A DNA stretch of 64,000 nt from JAFGCL01 sp964492335 (GTDB lineage Bacteria > Chloroflexota > Dehalococcoidia > UBA2247 > RBG-13-53-26), in NCBI GenBank assembly GCA_964492335.1, contig CAZBJX010000010.1:1-64000 (forward strand). The letters run 5' to 3'. The notes beneath the pieces are model-generated. The model ran no database searches. It saw nothing but the letters and a program-made list of their open reading frames with translations, and was not told where the DNA came from. Position 1 is the first letter of the stretch; each line of letters begins with the position of its first letter. Of the stretch, positions 34,782 to 44,884 are shown in pieces. The position numbers were made by a program, and so were the translations under genes.

Positions 34782-35891
34782 ATGCTCGAGGTGGAGCTGA
34801 GAAAGACGCTGCCCGGCTTCGTCCTGGACGCCGGTTTCTCCATGGACGGCGAGGTGCTGGGCATCCTGGGGCCCTCCGGCTCCGGGAAAACCATGACCCT
34901 GCAGTGCATCGCCGGCCTGGTCCGGCCCGACCGGGGCGCCATCCGGCTGAATGGCCGGGTGCTCTTCGATTCGTCGCGGCGGGTGAACCTGGCGCCGCAG
35001 GTGCGCCGGGTGGGGCTGGTCTTCCAGAACTACGGCCTCTTCCCGCACCTCTCGGCCCGGGACAACATCGCCTACGGCATCCGGCACCGGACCCGTTCAG
35101 AGACGGAGCAAAGGGTCAGGCTCCTGCTGGAGAAGATGCGGCTGACCGGCCTGGAGAACCGCCGGCCCCGGCAGCTCTCCGCCGGACAGCAGCAGCGGGT
35201 AGCGGTGGCCCGGGCCCTGGCCCCGGAGCCGGACGTGCTCCTTCTGGACGAACCCTTCTCCGCCCTCGATTCCCTGACCCGGCAGCACCTCGAGTCGGAG
35301 ATCGCCGAGGTGCGTGACTTCTACCGCGGAGAGATCATCCTGGTGACCCACGACCTGGCCGAGGCCTACCGGATGAGCTCGAAGCTGGCGATATACGAAT
35401 CCGGACGGCTCCTGCAATGCGGCCCGAAGGAAAAGGTGGTCTCCTGCCCGGCCAACCGGAAGGTGGCCCGGATGATAGGGATGCGCAACTGCCTGGACGG
35501 CCGCATCGCCGATGTCCGCAATGGCGAGGTGTGGGTGACTCTCTCCGGGCTAGACACCAGGCTGAGGGCGGCCGCCGACGGCTGGCAGGGGCTGGCCGCC
35601 GGCCAGCCGGTGACGCTCGGCATCCACCCGGAGTACGTCCGCATCGTCGAGGGCCCGGGCCCGAACGTCGTCCCGGGATCGCTGGACCGGACGGTGGAGG
35701 CCATCACCTCGGTGGCCTGCCACTTCCGGCTGGAGGGGGCTCCCGGCCAGGCCCCGGCCCTGGAGGCGGTCATCCCCGGCCCCGGCGCCCGGCCGCCGGG
35801 CACCGGGGAGCCGTGCTACCTGCACCTGCCACCGGAGCACCTGGCCATCATCCCGGACCAGCCGCCGGCCCGGGGGTCGCCGGGGCCGTGA
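34782..35891 (+). CDS. modC: molybdate ABC transporter, ATP-binding protein ModC
   Basis: The 369-residue ATPase has Walker A GPSGSGKT, the Q-loop QNYGLFPHL, signature LSAGQQQRVAVARAL (LSGGQ-type with Ala), Walker B VLLLDEPFSALD and H-loop VTHD. A C-terminal regulatory region (from about residue 235) contains a TOBE-like beta domain (MRNCLDGRIADV, ITSVACHFRLE), which in ModC proteins binds oxyanion. The ATG at 34782 starts a few bases after a G-rich stretch. It completes ModABC; the whole set is downstream of the Moco riboswitch. Confidence 0.93.
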   Translation: MLEVELRKTLPGFVLDAGFSMDGEVLGILGPSGSGKTMTLQCIAGLVRPDRGAIRLNGRVLFDSSRRVNLAPQVRRVGLVFQNYGLFPHLSARDNIAYGIRHRTRSETEQRVRLLLEKMRLTGLENRRPRQLSAGQQQRVAVARALAPEPDVLLLDEPFSALDSLTRQHLESEIAEVRDFYRGEIILVTHDLAEAYRMSSKLAIYESGRLLQCGPKEKVVSCPANRKVARMIGMRNCLDGRIADVRNGEVWVTLSGLDTRLRAAADGWQGLAAGQPVTLGIHPEYVRIVEGPGPNVVPGSLDRTVEAITSVACHFRLEGAPGQAPALEAVIPGPGARPPGTGEPCYLHLPPEHLAIIPDQPPARGSPGP

Positions 35892-35936
35892 GGCATCACC
35901 CCCGCGGGCGGCGCCGCCCGGCCTGTTGATTCCTGC

Positions 35937-35966
35937 TGGACACCCGACAAGGGGGTATGGTAACCT
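35937..35966 (+). promoter_or_regulatory. possible promoter upstream of acetyl-CoA synthetase
   Basis: TGGACA (35937-35942), 18 bases, TAACCT (35961-35966). The gap 35892-36270 is unusually A+T-rich for this genome in its middle (35950-36030). I see no gene in it; a TTGACT at 35989 has no matching -10. Confidence 0.35.
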
Positions 35967-36270
35967 GTTATTTGATTTGGCCGTAACGTTGACTGCTTCA
36001 TCAATCTACCAAAGGTTCAATGTATACCGACAGCGGGAAAATCCCCCGGCTAGGCCTGTCTCCGCAGATATCCTCAATGACCCTCTCCACCTGGACCCAT
36101 TGTGGCATGTGGCTGAGAAAATGCCAGTCGGACTGGGGACCGGAAAGGGGTGACTGAGCACCAAGGAGCGGAAATCGCACGGACCAGGGAATGCTACCGA
36201 GTCAAGGCCCGTATCTTCGGCGGAACGAGACTTTGGCCGGAAGGATTTGGAAGGAGGAGTGGCACACCAC

Positions 36271-38292
<2,022 letters not shown>

Positions 38293-38324
38293 TCCGGCAG
38301 AGAGACAAGGCGCAGGCACATTTT

Positions 38325-38358
38325 CAGGGTGTGGGGACCACCAGGTCCCCACACCCTG
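38325..38358 (+). terminator. perfect hairpin after acetyl-CoA synthetase
   Basis: CAGGGTGTGGGGACC (38325-38339) pairs perfectly with GGTCCCCACACCCTG (38344-38358) around ACCA. The T-stretch lies before it (ATTTTC) rather than after, so it may work better on the minus strand or as an mRNA 3' stabiliser. A T7 run at 38430 is not part of a hairpin. Confidence 0.6.
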
Positions 38359-38473
38359 CCAGAGAGTAGTGACAACTGAATCGGACTTCGGTCGGCAGCA
38401 TCGAGGCTGGGCTTTGTGGTCGCCAGCTTTTTTTGTGACCGACGCAGTCCCTCACAGAAGGAGGGTGTGACAC

Positions 38474-39814
38474 ATGGCAGAAGGCAAGAAGCTCTTCGGC
38501 ATGCCGGCAGAGAGCGGCCGGTGGGTCCTCATCGTCCTTGGCTTCATCATCAACATCTGCCTGGGCAGCGTCTACGCCTACGGCGTGTTCGGCAAGGCAC
38601 TTGCGGGTGAGTGGGCCTTCGATCTCAATAGCTCGGGCGGAGTGTTCAAGCAGCAGATCCCGTTCGGCATCTTCCTGCTCTTCTTCGCCGCCATCTTCCC
38701 GTTCGCCGGGCAGTTCCTGGAGAAGCTGGGGCCGAAGAAGCAGGGCATCATCGGCGGCATCATAGTGGCCGCGGGCTGGATCCTGGCATCGTTCGTGGCC
38801 AGGTCCGATACCGCCAATGTCCCCCTGTTCGTGCTCACCTACGGAGTCATCGGCGGTATCGGGGTGGGGCTGTGCTACATCGCCCCCATCCAGGTGGCCA
38901 CCCGCTGGTTCCCGGACAGGAAGGGCCTGGCTACCGGCCTTACCGTGGCCGGCTTCGGCGGCTCGCCCTTCGTGAGCACTTACGTGGGTTCGGAGCTCAT
39001 CAAGATGAACAATCAGGTCTCCGACGCCTTCCTCTACCTGGGGATTGCCTTCCTGGTCATCCTCATCGTCTCCTTCTGGTTCATGCGCTTCCCGGAGGCG
39101 GGCTGGACGCCGGCGGGCTGGAAGCCCAAGGCCGCCACCGCTGCCGCCGCCACCAGCTCCGTCAACTACAACCGCAACGAGATCATCAAGACCCCCACCT
39201 TCTGGTTCCTGTTCGCGTGCTTCGCCATCGGCTCCCTGGCCGGGCTGATGGCCATCGGCGTGTATGCCAACGTCTTCAGCGACCCCAAGGTCGCTATCAC
39301 CGTCCACACAACGGCGCTGTCTACGGCCACCATCGTGCAGTTCATCCTGGCCCCCTTCAATGCCGGCGGCCGGCCGGTCCTGGGCTGGGTGACCGACAGG
39401 CTGGGCCCCAGGACGGCAGCCATGATCACCTTCGTCCTCATCGCGGCGGCCGCGGCGGGCATGATCTTCGTCGGCAAGGGCGCTGGCTCCGCCGGCACCC
39501 TGACCAAGGTCCTCTACTTCGTCTGCTTCGCCGCCTTCTACGCCGGCCTGGGCGGCTGGCTGGCCATCGCCCCCACGGCCACGGCGCAGTACTTCGGGGC
39601 CAAGTTCTCCTCCCGCAACTACGGTATCGTCTTCCTGGCCTACGGCATCGGCGGCCTCATCGCCACCTTCGTCGCCGCCTACTCCAAGGACATCTTCGGC
39701 AACGTGCTGGACATGTTCATCCCGGTGGCCATCCTGGCAGTGCTGGGCTTCATCATGGCGGCCTTCTTCATGAAGCCGGTGAAAGCGGCGCCGGCGGACG
39801 CATCCAGAACGTAG
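38474..39814 (+). CDS. major facilitator transporter of the oxalate:formate antiporter (OFA) family
   Basis: The 446-residue protein has twelve predicted transmembrane segments. Landmarks of the OFA family are VLIVLGFIINICLGSVYAYGVF in helix 1 and GIGVGLCYIAPIQVATRWFPDRKGLATGL in the helix 4-5 region. The symmetric second half contains GRPVLGWVTDRLGPRTAA and YFGAKFSSRNYGIVFLAYGIGG. Members carry oxalate, formate or other small carboxylates. With acetyl-CoA synthetase just upstream and formate dehydrogenase 10 kb away, acetate or formate are plausible substrates, by inference only. AGAAGGAGGG precedes the ATG. Confidence 0.9.
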   Translation: MAEGKKLFGMPAESGRWVLIVLGFIINICLGSVYAYGVFGKALAGEWAFDLNSSGGVFKQQIPFGIFLLFFAAIFPFAGQFLEKLGPKKQGIIGGIIVAAGWILASFVARSDTANVPLFVLTYGVIGGIGVGLCYIAPIQVATRWFPDRKGLATGLTVAGFGGSPFVSTYVGSELIKMNNQVSDAFLYLGIAFLVILIVSFWFMRFPEAGWTPAGWKPKAATAAAATSSVNYNRNEIIKTPTFWFLFACFAIGSLAGLMAIGVYANVFSDPKVAITVHTTALSTATIVQFILAPFNAGGRPVLGWVTDRLGPRTAAMITFVLIAAAAAGMIFVGKGAGSAGTLTKVLYFVCFAAFYAGLGGWLAIAPTATAQYFGAKFSSRNYGIVFLAYGIGGLIATFVAAYSKDIFGNVLDMFIPVAILAVLGFIMAAFFMKPVKAAPADASRT

Positions 39815-39853
39815 CAGGAACCCTCGTCAGAACGACCCATACGCGACAGCAGG

Positions 39854-39879
39854 GAAGGCCCGTGTCTCCACGGGCCTTC
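39854..39879 (+). terminator. terminator after the OFA transporter
   Basis: GAAGGCCCGTG (39854-39864) pairs with CACGGGCCTTC (39869-39879) around TCTC, followed by TTC. Confidence 0.78.
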
Positions 39880-39945
39880 TTCATGCCTTGAAATGCCATG
39901 CCCTTTGCGTCATCATTGATGGTGCCAGAGCGAAGAGGAGGTGCC

Positions 39946-40741
39946 ATGCAGGAAGAACCCGCAAGGACTGGAAAGGTGACCCGACCTGCGTCTGCCGAAG
40001 AGGCCGAGGCTGCCGGCAAGGCCAAGGCCGCCGCCAAGTCTGCGCCTGCCGCCAGGAGCAAGGCCCCCGCCAAGTCGGCGCCTGCCGCCAGGAGCAAGGC
40101 CCCCGCCAAGTCGGCGCCTGCCGCCAGGAGCANNNNNNNNNNNNNNNNNNNNNNNNNNNNNNNNNNNNNNNNNNNNNNNNNNNNNNNNNNNNNNNNNNNN
40201 NNNNNNNNNNNNNNNNNNNNNNNNNNNNNNNNAGGCCCCCGCCAAGTCGGCGCCTGCCGGCAAGGCCAAGGCCGCCGCCAAGTCGGCGCCTGCCGCCAGG
40301 GCCAAGGCCCCCGCCAAGTCGGCGCCTGCCGCCAGGGCCCGCAAGGCAGGGCACCACGGCCGGTTCGCCACGGCCATCAACTGCATGGACGGCAGAGTGC
40401 AGCTCCCGGTTATCAACTGGATAATGGAGAACCTCTCCGTCGACTACGTGGACATGATCACCGAGCCCGGGCCGGACAGGCTCCTGGCGGAGGGCGAGGG
40501 TGCCGCACTGGACTCCATCAAGGCCCGCTGCCTCATCTCCGTGGGGAAGCACGGCTCGGACACCATCCTCATGGTGTCCCACTGCGACTGCGCCGGGAAC
40601 CCGGTCCCCCGGGCCCGGCACGAGAGGCAGCTTCGCCAGAGCATCGCCTGTATCCAGTCGTGGAAGCTGCCCGTCAAGCGCATCCTCGGGGCCTGGATCG
40701 GAGACGACTGGAAGGTGGTGATAGTGGAGCCCTCCGGCTGA
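39946..40741 (+). CDS. Lys/Ala-rich tail fused to a beta-carbonic-anhydrase-like domain (interrupted by an assembly gap)
   Basis: The N-terminal part reads MQEEPARTGK and then repeats of the type KSAPAARSKAPA, an H1-like DNA-binding tail. After the run of N the same repeats continue (KAAAKSAPAARAKAPA) and lead into ATAINCMDGRVQLPV. The C-terminal domain of about 120 residues has C-M-D-G-R (codons 40382-40396) and, 66 codons later, H-C-D-C (40580-40591). These are the C-x-D-x-R and H-x-x-C zinc ligands of beta-carbonic anhydrases, in a small family I know as CA-like proteins. The two sides of the gap are in different frames if 100 N are taken literally; one gene results if the true gap length is a multiple of three. 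GAGGAGGTG precedes the ATG. Confidence 0.75.
40133..40232. other. assembly gap (100 N)
   Basis: Exactly 100 N inside a tandem repeat, the usual placeholder for an unresolved scaffold join. The flanks carry the same repeat, so repeat collapse caused the break and the true length is unknown. Confidence 0.98.
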
Positions 40742-40788
40742 GGAAAACCATCGTGGAAAATCTGTGACGAAGACGCGCACCAAACTAC

Positions 40789-40816
40789 TTGACAGGGCTA
40801 CATGGTCGTGTAATAT
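40789..40816 (+). promoter_or_regulatory. promoter of the aminomutase-ligase cluster
   Basis: TTGACA (40789-40794), 16 bases, TAATAT (40811-40816). The leader of about 110 bases contains a small hairpin (AGGCAC...GTGCCT, 40821-40843) but no riboswitch that I recognise. Confidence 0.6.
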
Positions 40817-40930
40817 ATCTGAGGCACTCTGAATATGGTGCCTATGCGACAGAACGGGGATGCTGGCGGAGGTCTGACAGCTTGTTGACTCAGTCAGCAG
40901 TCGATATAGAGGGAGGTGCATCGAAACAAG

Positions 40931-42262
40931 ATGAAGAAGTCGCCGGCAGTCATGGAGACCCGAACCGAGGAAGAGCTCGCTGGCAGCACAGCGGTCAGGA
41001 GAGACGTAGAAGAAGAGCCTCCAGGTATGCTGGGCCTGAAGAACAGGGCCAGGTTCTTCGGGCATGTCTCTGACCAATGCTGGAACGACTGGAAATGGCA
41101 CTTTCGCCACCGCATTGGCTCCGTAGATGAACTGATACGACACATCCCTCTGTCAGCCAAGGACCAGGAGCAGGTCCGGCTGGTTACCACCCGGTATCCC
41201 CTTTCGGTGACCCCCTACTACTTCTCCCTCATCGACTGGACCAAACCCGACGACCCGGTCCGCATTCAGGCCGTGCCGTCCTTCAAGGAAATCGGCCTGG
41301 CCGGAATGGGCATGGAGGACCCGCTGGATGAGAAGGGGCATTCCCCCGTCCCGGGCCTGGTGCACCGGTACCCGGACAGGGCCCTCATGGTCTTGACCGA
41401 CATCTGCCCCATGCTGTGCCGTCACTGCACCCGGAAGAGGGAATGGCGCCATGGAGGATGGGTGCACGGCCCGCTGGAGATCGAGCGCATGCTGGACTAC
41501 ATCCGGCGCACAGAAGTGGTCCGCGACGTGATCCTCTCCGGCGGCGACCCCCTGACCCTCTCAACGCGGCGTCTGGAAGAGGTGCTCGCCGGCCTGAGGC
41601 AGATCAAGCACGTGGAGATGATCCGCATCGGCAGCCGGTTTCCGGTGGTGCTGCCGCAGCGCATCGATGACGAGCTGTGCTCCATGCTGTCCAAGTATGG
41701 CCCCATATGGCTGAACACCCATTTCAATCACCCGCGCGAGATAACGCCGGAGGCCGCCGGCGCCAGCGACAGGCTGCTGCGGGCCGGCATCCCGGTGAAC
41801 AACCAGTGCGTGCTGCTGCGCGGCGTCAACGACACGGTGGAGACCCAGGTGAGACTGTGCCGCGAGCTTCTCAGGATCAAGGTGCGCCCCTACTACCTCT
41901 TCCAGTGTGACGAGGTGCAGGGCACCGAGCACCTGCGGACGCCGGTGGAATCCGGCATCAGGATCATCGAGGGCATGCGCGGCCACACCTCCGGACTGGC
42001 CGTGCCCACGTTCGTCATCGACCTGCCCCAGGGCGGCGGAAAGGTGCCCCTGCAGCCGAACTACGTGGTCCTCCAGACACCGGAGGAGTTGCTGGTGCGC
42101 AACTACCAGGGACGGCTGTTCCACTACCGCAACCCCAAGACCCCGAAGTCCGGGGCGGGCAGGTCCAACGGGCAGAACTCGCGCCGCAACAGCAGCGCCA
42201 GCCAGCTGGCCTTCCCCAGCCTGGCGACAACCGCAAAAGCGGTCACCCATATCACGCCCTGA
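40931..42262 (+). CDS. kamA: lysine 2,3-aminomutase (KamA-type radical SAM/PLP enzyme)
   Basis: A 443-residue aminomutase that would convert L-lysine to beta-lysine. The radical SAM cluster ligands are C159, C163 and C166 (CPMLCRHC). The PLP lysine is K371 in GGGKVP. The two aspartates that hold the side-chain amino group of lysine in the clostridial enzyme (D293 and D330 there) are present as D327 (FQCDEVQG) and D364 (FVIDLPQGGGK), which favours lysine over glutamate. Length fits KamA, not the shorter EpmB. A Ser/Asn/Arg-rich tail follows residue 400. The ATG at 40931 has GGGAGGTG 12 bases before it. It heads a cluster with two ATP-grasp ligases and a GNAT. Confidence 0.88.
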   Translation: MKKSPAVMETRTEEELAGSTAVRRDVEEEPPGMLGLKNRARFFGHVSDQCWNDWKWHFRHRIGSVDELIRHIPLSAKDQEQVRLVTTRYPLSVTPYYFSLIDWTKPDDPVRIQAVPSFKEIGLAGMGMEDPLDEKGHSPVPGLVHRYPDRALMVLTDICPMLCRHCTRKREWRHGGWVHGPLEIERMLDYIRRTEVVRDVILSGGDPLTLSTRRLEEVLAGLRQIKHVEMIRIGSRFPVVLPQRIDDELCSMLSKYGPIWLNTHFNHPREITPEAAGASDRLLRAGIPVNNQCVLLRGVNDTVETQVRLCRELLRIKVRPYYLFQCDEVQGTEHLRTPVESGIRIIEGMRGHTSGLAVPTFVIDLPQGGGKVPLQPNYVVLQTPEELLVRNYQGRLFHYRNPKTPKSGAGRSNGQNSRRNSSASQLAFPSLATTAKAVTHITP

Positions 42263-42346
42263 TCGCACCGGGCCCCGGGAGCAAGGCGGCTGCCCGGGCG
42301 CCACGTGCATGGCCTGGCGCCGGATCGAGCGTTTCTGCGGAGAGAG

Positions 42347-43366
42347 ATGCGAATAGGCCTGACGTACGACCTTAAGGAGAAGGTGCCCCGGCCCCAGGGC
42401 CACCCGGAAGACGCCCTGGAGGAATACGACTCCCTGGAGACCGTGGGGGCCCTCACCAAGGCCATCGAGGGCCGGGGGCATGCCGTCGTCGCGCTCGGCG
42501 GGGGCCGGGAGTTCCTGGGCCGCATCCTCGCCGAGAAGGTGGACCTGGTGTTCAACATCGCCGAAGGCCTGGGCAACTACCGCAGCCGGGAGGCCCAGGT
42601 CCCGTCGGTGCTGGAGATGCTGGGCGTGCCTTACACCGGCTCGGACCCGCTCTGCCTGGCGCTGACCCTGGAGAAGCCTCTGGCCAAGAGGCTGGCGGCC
42701 TTTGCCGGAGTGGCCACGCCCAGGTGGCTGGTCATCGAGAACGCCAGGCAGCTGGCGGAAGCGGACTGGGGCAGCTTTCCTCTGCCGGCATTCGCCAAGC
42801 CGGCCCACGAGGGCTCCAGCAAGGGTATCCGGGCCACATCCCGGCTGAGAAGCACACCGCAGATAGTGGAGGCGGTCAAAGGGCTGCTGGAGCACTACCG
42901 GCAGCCGGTGGTGGTGGAGGAGTTCATAGACGGAGACGAGGTCACGGTGGGGCTGGTGGGCAACTCCCCGCCCCGGGTGGTGGGGGCCATGCGCGTCCTT
43001 CCCCGCCGGAAGACGGACCACTTCGTCTATTCGCTGGAGGTGAAAAGGGACTGGGAGTCCCTGCTCACTTACGAGTGCCCCGCCCCGCTGGCCAGGGGCG
43101 TTCTTCAAGACGTTGCCGACTCCAGCCTGAGGGCCTTCGAGGCTCTGGGCTGTCGGGATTTCGCCAGGGTGGATTTCAGGGTAAGCCCGGACGGGATACC
43201 GTACTTCCTGGAGGCCAACCCCCTTCCCGGACTGAACCCCGGGTCGGGCGACCTGCCCATCATGGCCAGAAAGGTGGGATGGACCTATGAAGACCTCATC
43301 TCAGCTGTCCTCGACGCCGCCCTCCAGAGGCTCGGCCTCGCGGCGCAAGATCGCCATCGTCTATAA
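42347..43366 (+). CDS. ATP-grasp ligase 1 (D-Ala-D-Ala ligase-like, substrate unknown)
   Basis: A 339-residue ATP-grasp enzyme with the fold of D-alanine-D-alanine ligase. The nucleotide-binding middle shows FAKPAHEGSSKGI and VVVEEFIDGDEVTVGLV. The magnesium ligands are in DFARVDFRV and E289-x-N291 (FLEANPLPGLNPGSG). The N-terminal half (MRIGLTYDLKEKVPRP; LVFNIAEGLGNYRSREAQVPSVLE) lacks the GG-x-S-x-E-H motif with which true Ddl binds the first D-alanine. It is therefore probably a ligase for another amino or carboxylic acid. It lies 84 bases after kamA and its 3' end overlaps the second ligase by 80 bases. A peptide or amide product that includes beta-lysine is inferred from context. Confidence 0.83.
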   Translation: MRIGLTYDLKEKVPRPQGHPEDALEEYDSLETVGALTKAIEGRGHAVVALGGGREFLGRILAEKVDLVFNIAEGLGNYRSREAQVPSVLEMLGVPYTGSDPLCLALTLEKPLAKRLAAFAGVATPRWLVIENARQLAEADWGSFPLPAFAKPAHEGSSKGIRATSRLRSTPQIVEAVKGLLEHYRQPVVVEEFIDGDEVTVGLVGNSPPRVVGAMRVLPRRKTDHFVYSLEVKRDWESLLTYECPAPLARGVLQDVADSSLRAFEALGCRDFARVDFRVSPDGIPYFLEANPLPGLNPGSGDLPIMARKVGWTYEDLISAVLDAALQRLGLAAQDRHRL

Positions 43367-44342
43367 CGAGCCGGTGCCCGGCCTCTACGACGAGCTCGAC
43401 GAGCAGAAGGCGATCCTCTCCATCCTTGAGGGGGTGGAGGCCGCCCACGAGTCCCTCGCGGAGCTGGGATACGAGGTGGCCCGGGTGCCTCTCCTGCCCC
43501 CCATCGAGGAAGCCCGCGAGGCCCTCAAGGCCCTGGACACGGACCTGATCTTCAACCTCTTCGAGGGCTTCGACATGCGGCCCAGGACGGAAGCCACCAT
43601 GGCCGGCATCTACTCCGAAATGGGGTTACGGTACACCGGCTGCTCCTGCGCCGCGCTGGCGCTCTGCCTGGACAAGGCCAAGGCCAAGGACCTCATGCAG
43701 GCGCACGGGGTCCCCACTCCGGACTATCAGAAGCTGAGCCAGGAGACGGTCGGGAGCTTCCGCCTGAGGTTCCCCTGCATCGTTAAGCCCAGCGGGCACG
43801 ACGCCAGCCACGGCCTCTCCGCCAACAGCGTGGTCCACGACCATCCGTCCCTGGCCAGGCAGGTGGCCGCTGTGAGCCGGTCCTTCGGTGGCGATGCCCT
43901 GGTGGAGGAGTACGTGGACGGGCGGGAGTTCAATGCGTCCATCATGGGCAACAACAGGCTGGCCGTCCTGCCCGTATCGGAGATAGTCTACAACCTGCCG
44001 CCGGGGGTGCCACGCATACTGACCTACGCCGCCAAGTGGGAGGAGGAGACCTACTACTTCGATCGGACTTCGGTGTCCTGCCCGGCCGATATCGATGCGG
44101 AGCTGGGCGCCAGGCTGCTCCGGGTGATAGTGGACTCCTTCAAGCTGCTGGTCAAGCGCGGGTACGCGCGCGTGGACATGAGGGTGGGAGAGGATGGGAT
44201 ACCGCAGGTGCTGGAGGTCAACCCCAACCCCGACATCACCCCCGGGTCCGGCGGCGCCCGGCAGGCCGCCGCCGCCGGCATGAGCTACACCCAGTTCATC
44301 GACCGGCTGCTGGCCCTGGTGCCGGACGAGACCCCCGCATGA
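43287..44342 (+). CDS. ATP-grasp ligase 2 (D-Ala-D-Ala ligase-like, substrate unknown)
   Basis: The 351-residue protein is a second, clearly different paralogue. It has LIFNLFEGFDMRPRTEATMAG in the N-terminal half, FPCIVKPSGHDASHGLS and ALVEEYVDGREFNASIMG in the ATP-grasp region, and E310-x-N312 (VLEVNPNPDITPGSG) as metal ligands. Like its neighbour it lacks the Ddl-specific N-terminal glutamate motif. The ATG at 43287 lies inside ligase 1, in another frame; the first 20 residues are Ser/Arg-rich and a later start is possible, but no better ribosome site was found. Its stop overlaps the GNAT start as ATGA. Two adjacent non-identical ligases suggest either a heterodimer or two successive couplings. 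Confidence 0.83.
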   Translation: MKTSSQLSSTPPSRGSASRRKIAIVYNEPVPGLYDELDEQKAILSILEGVEAAHESLAELGYEVARVPLLPPIEEAREALKALDTDLIFNLFEGFDMRPRTEATMAGIYSEMGLRYTGCSCAALALCLDKAKAKDLMQAHGVPTPDYQKLSQETVGSFRLRFPCIVKPSGHDASHGLSANSVVHDHPSLARQVAAVSRSFGGDALVEEYVDGREFNASIMGNNRLAVLPVSEIVYNLPPGVPRILTYAAKWEEETYYFDRTSVSCPADIDAELGARLLRVIVDSFKLLVKRGYARVDMRVGEDGIPQVLEVNPNPDITPGSGGARQAAAAGMSYTQFIDRLLALVPDETPA

Positions 44343-44815
44343 GGGCCAGGACCAGGCCCGTGGCCGCCGGTGACAAGCCGGCGATCATGGAGATACTGGG
44401 CGGCATACGCGAGTTCACGCCCGAGGAAGTGGCTGTCGCCGAGGAGCTGCTCGACGCCTCCCTGGAAGCCCCCTCCGCCTCCGGATACCTGGTCTTCGTG
44501 GCCGAGGTCAATGGCGTGGTCACCGGGTACATCTGCTATGGCCGGGCGCCGCTGACCAGGGGCACCTGGGACATCTACTGGATAGCGGTCGCCCCCGGCG
44601 GACAGGGCCAGGGCGTGGGCCGGGCCCTGATGTCCTTCGCGGAACGCAGGATCAAGACGAGCGGGGGGCGGCTGGTCCTGGTGGAGACCGCCGGCCGGCC
44701 GGACTATGCCAGGACCAGGCGGTTCTACCAGTCGCTGGGCTACCGCGAGGCCGGCCGCATAGCCGATTTCTACTCGCCCGGGGACGACAAGCTCATACTG
44801 GAAAAGCGCCTCTAG
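44339..44815 (+). CDS. GNAT-family N-acetyltransferase
   Basis: The 158-residue protein has the GNAT core. The acetyl-CoA-binding motif A reads IYWIAVAPGGQGQGVGRALMSFAE (Q/R-x-x-G-x-G/A form), with VFVAEVNGVVTGYICY before it and the C-terminal RRFYQSLGYREAGRIADFYSPGDDKLIL after. It starts within the last codons of ligase 2 (ATGA), so it is translated with the cluster. In methanogens and some bacteria KamA works with a GNAT (AblB) to make N-epsilon-acetyl-beta-lysine; this GNAT could play that part, but ordinary sequence similarity to AblB was not assessed. Confidence 0.87.
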   Translation: MRARTRPVAAGDKPAIMEILGGIREFTPEEVAVAEELLDASLEAPSASGYLVFVAEVNGVVTGYICYGRAPLTRGTWDIYWIAVAPGGQGQGVGRALMSFAERRIKTSGGRLVLVETAGRPDYARTRRFYQSLGYREAGRIADFYSPGDDKLILEKRL

Positions 44816-44825
44816 AAGCCGCCTT

Positions 44826-44853
44826 TTGCACACGGCTGTTGTCGTGCTATAAT
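44826..44853 (+). promoter_or_regulatory. promoter of rpsO-pnp
   Basis: TTGCAC (44826-44831), 16 bases and a perfect TATAAT (44848-44853), 31 bases before the rpsO start codon. Confidence 0.75.
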
Positions 44854-44884
44854 GAAACGCTTGAAAGAATAAGTGGAGTAGAAG

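Noticed and set aside
40817..40930. Lysine riboswitch before kamA
   Set aside because: The leader of about 110 bases is shorter than the lysine aptamer and lacks its conserved AGAGG and GAAAGGG-type segments. Only a small hairpin is present.
42347..44342. Calling both ATP-grasp proteins D-alanine-D-alanine ligase (Ddl)
   Set aside because: They share the fold and the E-x-N metal site, but both lack the N-terminal motif that binds the first D-alanine, and no cell-wall genes are near.
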